Shown here: piece by piece, positions 55,148 through 62,433 of the stretch | Position numbering within the stretch: position 1 is the stretch's first letter | Layout of the letters: every line of letters begins with the position of its first letter | Assembly: GCF_003697915.1 (NCBI RefSeq) | Contig: NZ_RCVN01000003.1 | Coordinates: forward strand, 124,001 to 188,000 | Direction of reading: 5' to 3' | DNA: 64,000 nucleotides | From: Staphylococcus pseudoxylosus | GTDB taxonomy: Bacteria; Bacillota; Bacilli; Staphylococcales; Staphylococcaceae | Translations under genes and position numbers: made by a program | Notes under the pieces: generated by a model | Told to the model about the DNA's origin: nothing | The model's database searches: none | Seen by the model: the letters and a program-made list of their open reading frames with translations, nothing else

Positions 55148-57223
55148 TTGATTAGTACGCTATCTATTAGGAATCATTATACATCTGAATTAACAAGATG
55201 CATCAATGAAATTGTTATACTGCTCCCATTAAATAAACCCTGCAAGATCAATTTAAATGGAACAACTATTTCAGTCACTGATGGCATAATTGTTAATAAT
55301 GCAGATTTATATCAAATGTTAGATGTTCAAGAGCTATTAGAGTTAAAAATCCCTTTACCACTTTTTATTGAAAAAGATACTAATATTTCAAAATCATATT
55401 TCGATTTTAACCGTATTCAATTTGTAGAACAATTTAGGAACTTAGTTGTAGAAAGTATACACCAGCCCATCCAAGATGAGTTCAGTATGAATATGTATAT
55501 ATCTAGTATTATTGAATTCTTATTAAGAGAAGCGCGGGTAATGTTAAATAACATCTACATACCTTATTTAAATACTAAACACCCATTAGTAGGTCGTATT
55601 ACGAAATACATTCACGAAAATATATGCGAGACATTAAACACAAAGCATTTATCTCAAACGTTTTATATTTCACAGTCGTATATATCCATACTATTTTCTA
55701 GCAATATCAACATAAATTTTAAACATTATACGACTTCATTAAGAATTGCTTTATCCCTATATGACCTTATTCAAGATAATAAAAGTATCTATGAAGTCGC
55801 TATTAAATATCGATTTTTGAATGTAACAACTTATTCTAAACATTTTAAGTATTACATCCATATGCCACCTAAAAAGTATATTTTTTTATTTAAAAAGGGT
55901 CATTATAAATCGCCATATAAATTAGTTTCGAATAACGTAACTTCAAAGACTTATTTGAATAAAATCCAACAACCAACTATGCACACAAATAACTCTGATT
56001 ATTCATTAAACCTTTCAAAACTGTCGTTTAATAATTGCTTCAAACCCATGACTACGCTTATTCAATTAGATGATATATATACCTTGAATCATTTTTATGA
56101 ATCTCATATAGTGGGCAATGATCCTACGACGATGTTTTCAAAAATAAACTTTTGTGTATTAGATACTCATTTGAAGCAATTAAATGCATTAAGTGCTCAA
56201 CAAATCATACATACAATTAAACAGTTAATGCTAAAGGGTCATCAGTTGACTATTAAAATAACTAACCTATCTTTACGTCAAACCCAAAAATTTTCAGTGG
56301 CTAAATTACTAGCTGAATTAGCCACTGATTCAGCTCAAATAACATTACAATTCGAGTTTTCTTATAATGCCTTTAATGAGCTTTCAAATTTTATTGAAAA
56401 AGTCCATCTCAAGTACCCACTTATTAAAATTGGTACGACGATTGATTGCATAATTAAAAGTAAAAATACTTTACCTCAAATGCTACATCATATCACTTCA
56501 ATTAAATCGGATTTTTACTATATTGATTTAGATTTGAATAGATTTTATAGATTAATGGCACCTAAGGTAGTAAAGTCACAAAAAAACTATAATTTAAAAC
56601 AAGTACTTTTAATATTTATTAGCCAATTAGGTATTGAGCATGCAAACAAATTAATTTTAACTCATTTGACTCATAAATCCTTACAAGATTACTACAACAC
56701 ATCTAGCCAACAGACACACATTTTATTAACGCGTTTTTTAGTTGAATTAAATCAAAGTATCTGTGGTTTGGGTTACCCTTACTATACCGACGATAATGAT
56801 AGAATTATGCTGTTTAATAAATTTCATTGTCCGATGCCTATTGTTCATATTTATAGCTTTTTAAAGGTTTTTTTCAAACAACAAGTCGCCTTACTTCCTA
56901 GCGCAATTATATGTAAAACAAATTGCCATTATCATATTTTATTATTTAGTAACTTAGAAAAAACATCTTGTATCGTTAAAGTAAATCATCATTTCATCAA
57001 ATCATTTCCAGTGTTCTCAAGACTTTTAAATAAAGATCATGGAATGATTACAAATTTGATACCTTCAAATATAGATCAGAAACTTTTTGATTTAAGCTGT
57101 ATAGAACAAATCAATAGCGCTAATTATCCATTATCGAAATTGACTTTACATTACTATAAAGAACCTTTGATTTATAAACTATCTCAATCATCTATTCAAT
57201 ATATTATGATCGCCATGAGTTAA
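55148..57223 (+). CDS. Large AraC-family regulator, Rsp/Rbf-like
   Basis: 691 residues. An AraC HTH pair lies at about residues 145-255 (LNTKHLSQTFYISQSYISIL; SIYEVAIKYRFLNVTTYSKH followed by FKYY). It is preceded by a ~140-residue N-terminal domain and followed by a ~400-residue C-terminal domain that looks like a glycosidase-type barrel. This size and order match S. aureus Rsp and Rbf, regulators of surface proteins, toxins and biofilm. I place the start at TTG 55148, five bases after AAAGGTGA; GTG 55139 overlaps that site. The effector and targets are unknown. It converges on an ECF importer operon. Confidence 0.82.
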   Translation: MISTLSIRNHYTSELTRCINEIVILLPLNKPCKINLNGTTISVTDGIIVNNADLYQMLDVQELLELKIPLPLFIEKDTNISKSYFDFNRIQFVEQFRNLVVESIHQPIQDEFSMNMYISSIIEFLLREARVMLNNIYIPYLNTKHPLVGRITKYIHENICETLNTKHLSQTFYISQSYISILFSSNININFKHYTTSLRIALSLYDLIQDNKSIYEVAIKYRFLNVTTYSKHFKYYIHMPPKKYIFLFKKGHYKSPYKLVSNNVTSKTYLNKIQQPTMHTNNSDYSLNLSKLSFNNCFKPMTTLIQLDDIYTLNHFYESHIVGNDPTTMFSKINFCVLDTHLKQLNALSAQQIIHTIKQLMLKGHQLTIKITNLSLRQTQKFSVAKLLAELATDSAQITLQFEFSYNAFNELSNFIEKVHLKYPLIKIGTTIDCIIKSKNTLPQMLHHITSIKSDFYYIDLDLNRFYRLMAPKVVKSQKNYNLKQVLLIFISQLGIEHANKLILTHLTHKSLQDYYNTSSQQTHILLTRFLVELNQSICGLGYPYYTDDNDRIMLFNKFHCPMPIVHIYSFLKVFFKQQVALLPSAIICKTNCHYHILLFSNLEKTSCIVKVNHHFIKSFPVFSRLLNKDHGMITNLIPSNIDQKLFDLSCIEQINSANYPLSKLTLHYYKEPLIYKLSQSSIQYIMIAMS

Positions 57224-57230
57224 TAAATAA

Positions 57231-57275
57231 AATAAGGCCAAAAACAAATTCACCATTTGTTTTTAGCCTTATTTT
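57231..57275. terminator. Bidirectional terminator AraC-type regulator / ECF operon
   Basis: AATAAGGCCAAAAACAAAT pairs almost perfectly with ATTTGTTTTTAGCCTTATT and is followed by TTTT. It lies between convergent genes. Confidence 0.88.
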
Positions 57276-57299
57276 TAATTTGAACAATTACTGTAGTAT

Positions 57300-58757
57300 T
57301 TAAATTTCAAAAAAGTTCTGTAACTTGTTTAAATATTCATTATCCATTTGATATTGATCTTTAATACATCCCTTTTCAAGATGTAATACTTCATCAGCAC
57401 ATGCCATCAATAATTCATAATCATGTGTAATAACTAATACTGTGTGCCCTTGATTAGCTAAACGATTGAGGATTCCACTTATTTCACGCATACGTTGACC
57501 ATCTAATCCACTAGAGGGTTCATCAAAAATAAGAACCTCTCGTTTAGTTTCTACAGCACTAGCAATAGCTAAGCGCTGCTTTTCTCCGCCTGAAAGTGAC
57601 AACGGGTGCCGGTCAACATGGTCTGATATGCCATACTGTTGTAAGCGTGATTGAACTGATGCATCATTTAATTTATTATTACTTAAACGTAGTTCCTCAG
57701 CAACACTTTCAGCAAATAATTGATTATTCACATCTTGAAAAACCATATATACATGATCTAACCTTTGATTGCGTTTTAATATCTTATTATTTATATCGAT
57801 ATGTCCTTTAAATTTACGTTCTACACCGGTTAGACATCGAGCAAACGTCGATTTCCCGGAACCGTTAGAGCCTATAATAGCTGTTACTTTGCCTTGTGGT
57901 AGTTCGACTTTAGGAATATTAAGTGCATATGGTTCCTTGGCTTTATAATTAAAAATAAAATTATGCAATGTTAATTTTTCTTCACTATTGTTGTAATTTA
58001 AATCTTTAGGTTTCATATCATCTAAATGTATCGATCTTAATCCTAAAAGCGTTAAATTGTCATGCGTTAATGCATTGAATGAGCCATTGTCGTAAATTTC
58101 GCTAATCTCACCATATTTCATCACTACAAAACGGTCGACGACATCTATCAAGTAATGCAAACGATGTTCAGCAATGATAATTGTTTTACCTTCACTTTTC
58201 CACTGCTCCAACAACTGACGTAATTTAGTAATTGTAGTAAAGTCCAAGTTAGATGAAGGCTCATCTAAAATGATAATTTCGTGTCCACTTACTTGTATTG
58301 CAGTACAAGCGATAAGTTGTTTCTCTCCACCGGACAGGTTAAATATATCTCTATCTAATAAATGGTTCATCTTCAGTACTTCGGAACTATGGTTAATATT
58401 AGCTACGATACGTTGTGGATTAACACCGTAGTTTTCCGGTTCAAATGCTAACTCACTCGTTGTATTTAAGCAAAAAAATTGTGAACGAGGATTTTGAAAA
58501 ACTGAGCCACTTATCTTGGAAATCTCATAAATCGATTGCTGACGTATATCCTTTCCATTGACTTGAACAGTCCCCTCAATATTACCATGATATAGATGCG
58601 GTACAGTACCATTTAGAATGCGTGTCACTGTAGTTTTTCCACATCCTGATGCCCCTGTTAAACAAATAACCTCACCCCTATTAATAGTAAGATTAATATT
58701 ATTTAGCACCTTTTCTCCGTTTTCATAATTAAACGACATATCCTCAATTCGAATCAT
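57300..58757 (-). CDS. ECF transporter energising ATPase, two fused ABC domains
   Basis: 485 residues made of two ATPase domains in tandem. Domain 1 has Walker A GASGCGKTT, signature LSGGEKQLIACTA and Walker B IIILDEPSSNLD; domain 2 has GSNGSGKST, LSGGEKQRLAIASA and LIFDEPSSGLD. Both sites look catalytically intact. Fused ATPases of this type (YkoD-like) replace the EcfA-EcfA' pair of vitamin importers. It is the last gene of S-component, EcfT, ATPase, ten bases after EcfT. Confidence 0.9.
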   Translation of the reverse strand: MIRIEDMSFNYENGEKVLNNINLTINRGEVICLTGASGCGKTTVTRILNGTVPHLYHGNIEGTVQVNGKDIRQQSIYEISKISGSVFQNPRSQFFCLNTTSELAFEPENYGVNPQRIVANINHSSEVLKMNHLLDRDIFNLSGGEKQLIACTAIQVSGHEIIILDEPSSNLDFTTITKLRQLLEQWKSEGKTIIIAEHRLHYLIDVVDRFVVMKYGEISEIYDNGSFNALTHDNLTLLGLRSIHLDDMKPKDLNYNNSEEKLTLHNFIFNYKAKEPYALNIPKVELPQGKVTAIIGSNGSGKSTFARCLTGVERKFKGHIDINNKILKRNQRLDHVYMVFQDVNNQLFAESVAEELRLSNNKLNDASVQSRLQQYGISDHVDRHPLSLSGGEKQRLAIASAVETKREVLIFDEPSSGLDGQRMREISGILNRLANQGHTVLVITHDYELLMACADEVLHLEKGCIKDQYQMDNEYLNKLQNFFEI

Positions 58758-58766
58758 ATTTTAACC

Positions 58767-59486
58767 TCACACTATATAATAAGTTACACATAAAATCAGT
58801 AACATGCTGATAAATAACCAATCTATCCAACGCATTTTTAGCATTATAATAGATGTTCTTTTATGTGTTAAATTCAAACCACGTGTAATCGATGCAATAG
58901 TCAATTCATTCCCAATTTTTACGACGCTATTTAACAACGGAACAACACGGTATTCGAAATACTGCAGTGGTTTTTTAAACGCAAAACGCAATGAAATACC
59001 TCTCATCTTCATTGCATCTTTAATCGACGCTGATTCTGACTGAATCGTTGGTAAAAATCTAAACATTACAGCCAGAGGAATCGTAATTTTTCTTGGTATT
59101 TTAAGACTTTCTAAACCCTCAATAAGCTCTTCAACTTGAGTTGTCTTAAAAAGGTAATAACCCATTACGAGTGAAGGTAAAAAACGTGTAATCACGCCTG
59201 AAGGAACAAAGATGAGTAAAGTAGCTAACTGACTTTGATTAAATGTAACAAACGCTTCGCCATACCATGCGCTAATTGTAACAATGATGCATAGCCATCC
59301 AAGCAGATGTTTACCAATGAGTAGAATCAATAAAGATGGTATTAACATTACAAGTAGTCTTAAGAAAATTTCATTTCCCGTTACACCACCAGTTAATGAA
59401 ATAAGTGAAACAATTATCATGACTCCTAGCTTCACTCTAGGATCTAAATTAAATATATGACTTTGATTTTTTATTTTGTTATTCAT
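58767..59486 (-). CDS. ECF transporter transmembrane protein (EcfT/CbiQ family)
   Basis: 239 residues with four or five membrane segments and coupling helices carrying the Ala-Arg-Gly-type motifs: MKMRGISLRF and ASITRGLNLTHKR. It links the ATPase to the S-component. The ATG at 59486 is one base after the S-component stop (TAGTATG), so translation is coupled. Confidence 0.9.
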   Translation of the reverse strand: MNNKIKNQSHIFNLDPRVKLGVMIIVSLISLTGGVTGNEIFLRLLVMLIPSLLILLIGKHLLGWLCIIVTISAWYGEAFVTFNQSQLATLLIFVPSGVITRFLPSLVMGYYLFKTTQVEELIEGLESLKIPRKITIPLAVMFRFLPTIQSESASIKDAMKMRGISLRFAFKKPLQYFEYRVVPLLNSVVKIGNELTIASITRGLNLTHKRTSIIMLKMRWIDWLFISMLLILCVTYYIV

Positions 59487-59487
59487 A

Positions 59488-60072
59488 CTAAATCATACCT
59501 GCACGCTTAAAATGTTTCTTCAATATACCTTTAGCGATATAAGCACCTATCAGCGCTCCAATAATTGTTGTAACAATTATGACAGGAATCATCTCGATTG
59601 AAAATAATGCAGCTACCGTAGCTTCGTACCCTGAACCGTATTTCTCTTGTATAAAGGCTAGATATGACTGTCTCATAAAATAAAATGGTAATAAATTGCC
59701 TATTGGCCAAAACGAGAAGATAATATAACCCATACCATTTAATTTCCAACTTTTATAATGACCTATCGCCATAATAGCGTCTGCTAATATAACAATGGGT
59801 ACACTTAAAATTAATGCCATCCAAGGATGACCCATAATTGCTAATATCAAACTTACTACAATGCCACAAATCGATAGTGCGCCAAACTTTTGCGTTTTCG
59901 TAATAAGTAACATAATCGGTATGCCACCTATCAAGCCTATCATAGCAGGAAGTAATAACATAAATATTGGGATAATGCCTAAAATACCTGGTGGTGCTAT
60001 AAATATAAAATATATCGCCGTAAAGATACCTATATTTATTAAATCTTTAATATCTATTTTACTTTTTTTCAT
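59488..60072 (-). CDS. ECF transporter substrate-binding S-component (MptD/Trep_Strep-like)
   Basis: 194 residues, five or six membrane segments. The sequence DLINIGIFTAIYFIFIAPPG, FMLLLPAMIGLIGGIPIMLL and WPIGNLLPFYFMRQSY resembles the MptD/TIGR02185-type S-components, whose ligands are not established. The ATG at 60072 is six bases after GAGGGAG. It leads a dedicated three-gene ECF importer. A leader inverted repeat upstream (60104-60151) may regulate it. No thiamine, cobalamin or other known riboswitch was recognised. Confidence 0.82.
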   Translation of the reverse strand: MKKSKIDIKDLINIGIFTAIYFIFIAPPGILGIIPIFMLLLPAMIGLIGGIPIMLLITKTQKFGALSICGIVVSLILAIMGHPWMALILSVPIVILADAIMAIGHYKSWKLNGMGYIIFSFWPIGNLLPFYFMRQSYLAFIQEKYGSGYEATVAALFSIEMIPVIIVTTIIGALIGAYIAKGILKKHFKRAGMI

Positions 60073-60103
60073 CAGTAACTCCCTCTTCACATAAAACTAA
60101 AAT

Positions 60104-60151
60104 TGGGATGACTCAGAAAATTATATTTAAATAACCTCTTTTATCATCCCA
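60104..60151 (-). promoter_or_regulatory. Leader inverted repeat upstream of the ECF S-component
   Basis: On the minus strand TGGGATGA (60151-60144) pairs with TCATCCCA (60111-60104), 32 bases apart and about 32 bases before the start codon; the run AATTTTAGTTTT follows. It could be a leader structure, but the stem is only eight base pairs. Confidence 0.35.
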
Positions 60152-60433
60152 TGCCGTGACTAGAAAAAGAATACAAGAGCTAACTCATTTGCCATATTTC
60201 ATTATGAAACTAAAATGTTAATATACAACTTAACTTATGCTTTATATCCCTATTAAAAATACATTTATTTCAAAGATACTATAATTGAAAATTATTATCA
60301 ATGACATCGGTTTATAGGTCTCTAATTGTTTATAAAGTATACAATAGATTATTGAACTTTCTATAACATCACACTTATATGTACAGCAAAATATAGCTCT
60401 GACTCTAAGTCATCACTGCTATATTAAAATTAA

Positions 60434-60482
60434 AGGGCAGGACAGAAACCAAATTTGAAAATTGATTTCGTATTCCCACCCA
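60434..60482. repeat. Intergenic hairpin repeat, copy 7
   Basis: GGGCAGGACAGAAACCAAAT pairs imperfectly with ATTGATTTCGTATTCCCACC. It is about 80 bases downstream of tarS and carries the family core GACAGAAACCAAA. Confidence 0.7.
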
Positions 60483-60560
60483 CAAGGTAGCTTACTATAA
60501 CGATAAACACTTACGATCTTAGCATTTATCGTTATATCGCTTTTTATTAAATTATACTGA

Positions 60561-62285
60561 TTAATATCTTAAATTAAAATATGGTGATTCCAAAGTGACA
60601 TGCTTTTTAAGATTTTTAGCTTTAATTTTATCGCTGAGTGCTATATTATAAGTCATTTTCTCTTTAGATTCATGAGCAGTCAGATAGCCATACGTAAATG
60701 TATCTGACAGTAATACAGTTGTTAAACCTTCAGACAAAATATAGTTAAATTCTAAACTACTAAGTTGAATCGTTTTACTATCTTTTATCGTAACTTCAAT
60801 CATATCGTCTAATTTATTTTGAGTTACATAAAATGATAGATTGTCAAAATCTTTTGTGAAGTATGGTGTAAAACGATAATAATTGTCATTCAGTGAAGCA
60901 ATCGTACTCGTCTCTTTTCCATATAGATACTTTAAGCGTTTACCGCCAATGCGTTTTTCAACACTCATATTATCTACGCGCATTTCTAAAAATGCATCCC
61001 AAACTTTTTCTTTAATTAAATATGGTATCATGTCCTTCATAGAAGCATTAAATTTAAAACGTGTTTGATCATTGATAGCTAAAGGTATATAAATCAATTC
61101 TTTTTTATTACGTGATACTAACTTCAGTTGTATCATAGAAGCTACATGATTTGGGTTGATAATGGAACTTAAAAATTCTAATTCCAATTCAAAGCCTTGT
61201 TCATTAAATTTAAACTGTGTCATTCTTATATCCGGTTTCATTAATTTATTGAATATAAAGTATGGTTCTTCACGATCAAACTGAATTTTCAATACACCTT
61301 GTTCCGCACTAAAATTATAAAATTGGCCATTATTAAAGCTTTCTTCAACAATTTGATAATGTTTCATATCTTTTTTGCGTGCGTAATATAATAATGGTTT
61401 CAACGAATCTCTGACGATATCATCTACTTCGCTTGGTACTTTTTGTATAAAGTCTCCTAATGCATCCATCCAAGCTTCTTTTTTGTCATCTGCTATTTTA
61501 AGTGAAAAATTATTTGTTCTTGAAAATGAAAAATGGCGATCTAAAAAACACCCTAATATATCATGTCTATTGTCTAAAGGGCTATTCAGAATTTCTTCTG
61601 TAATTAATCCCATAACTTTATAAAAATCTTTAGGCGACACATATGCCGAGCTCATATGTTCCCCTTCTCGCTTAGTCGCGTAATAATATGGTTTATCTGC
61701 CAATACGGCGATTTTCTTTGCATTAACGTATGCTTTCATTGTAAACAGTTGATCCTCTGCACTACGTAAATCTTCTGGGAACTCAATATGATTATCACGT
61801 AGTAATGACGTACGATAAAACTTAGTGGGACTTAATGTATAAATAATACGTGAATTAGCTAATGTGACATCATCATTAGTTTCTTTAAACATAGATTTAG
61901 GAACACCACGACCATTTACACCTTCCATTTTAACAAGCACCACATCAGCCTGATTACCTTCAACAAATTTTGATACATCTTTCAACGTATCTGGATGAAT
62001 GTAATCATCTGAATCTACAAAGAAGACATACTCCCCTTGAGCTAAGTTCAGAGCTGTATTCCTAGGTTTTCCAGGACCGCCCGAATTGGCTTCAAGTTGT
62101 TTTACAGTTAAATTCACTTTGTTTTTATAAGTCGCTACTACTTCCAAAGTATTATCTGTAGAACAATCATCTATCAGTATCACTTCAAAATCTTTCTTAT
62201 CGTATTTTTGATTCTGCAAACTGTTCAATAGTTCCCCTATATACTTTTCAGAATTGTAACTTGGTACTATAATTGAAAATTTCAT
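60561..62285 (-). CDS. tarS: Poly(ribitol-phosphate) beta-N-acetylglucosaminyltransferase TarS
   Basis: 574 residues, as in S. aureus (573). It adds beta-O-GlcNAc to ribitol-phosphate wall teichoic acid in the cytoplasm. The GT-A domain starts MKFSIIVPSYNSEKYIGELL; the nucleotide/metal motif is VDSDDY (90-95), SGGPGKPRN is at 68-76, and Glu177-Asp178 in RSAEDQ includes the catalytic base known from S. aureus TarS. A long C-terminal part fits the oligomerisation modules. The ATG at 62285 follows AAGGTGG. It is downstream of tarL, separated by a long inverted repeat. Confidence 0.94.
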   Translation of the reverse strand: MKFSIIVPSYNSEKYIGELLNSLQNQKYDKKDFEVILIDDCSTDNTLEVVATYKNKVNLTVKQLEANSGGPGKPRNTALNLAQGEYVFFVDSDDYIHPDTLKDVSKFVEGNQADVVLVKMEGVNGRGVPKSMFKETNDDVTLANSRIIYTLSPTKFYRTSLLRDNHIEFPEDLRSAEDQLFTMKAYVNAKKIAVLADKPYYYATKREGEHMSSAYVSPKDFYKVMGLITEEILNSPLDNRHDILGCFLDRHFSFSRTNNFSLKIADDKKEAWMDALGDFIQKVPSEVDDIVRDSLKPLLYYARKKDMKHYQIVEESFNNGQFYNFSAEQGVLKIQFDREEPYFIFNKLMKPDIRMTQFKFNEQGFELELEFLSSIINPNHVASMIQLKLVSRNKKELIYIPLAINDQTRFKFNASMKDMIPYLIKEKVWDAFLEMRVDNMSVEKRIGGKRLKYLYGKETSTIASLNDNYYRFTPYFTKDFDNLSFYVTQNKLDDMIEVTIKDSKTIQLSSLEFNYILSEGLTTVLLSDTFTYGYLTAHESKEKMTYNIALSDKIKAKNLKKHVTLESPYFNLRY

Positions 62286-62305
62286 TGATATATCCACCTT
62301 ATAAA

Positions 62306-62408
62306 AATGAGCTGAAATACTAATAACACATAGTTAGTTTAATGATACCTAATCTATGAATATATTCGTTATCTTACCTTCAATTTATAAGTTATTGTTT
62401 CAGCTCAT
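62306..62408 (-). repeat. Long-loop inverted repeat between tarL and tarS
   Basis: On the minus strand ATGAGCTGAAA-CAATAAC (from 62408) pairs with GTTATTA-TTTCAGCTCAT, enclosing ~65 bases and ending in TTTTTAT directly before the tarS ribosome binding site. It looks like a terminator or attenuator that could uncouple tarS from tarL. Confidence 0.55.
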
Positions 62409-62433
62409 CATAATTTTTTATTTTCAGTTTTTC

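Larger units (their letters stand above)
60073..60560. other. Intergenic region between the ECF operon and tarS
   Basis: 488 bases holding the ECF leader inverted repeat (60104-60151), hairpin repeat copy 7 and AT-rich filler. No supported frame or known riboswitch. Confidence 0.5.

Noticed and set aside
60073-60300. TPP or other vitamin riboswitch before the ECF operon
   Set aside because: None of the conserved core segments of known vitamin riboswitches could be found on the minus strand; only a short inverted repeat remains.
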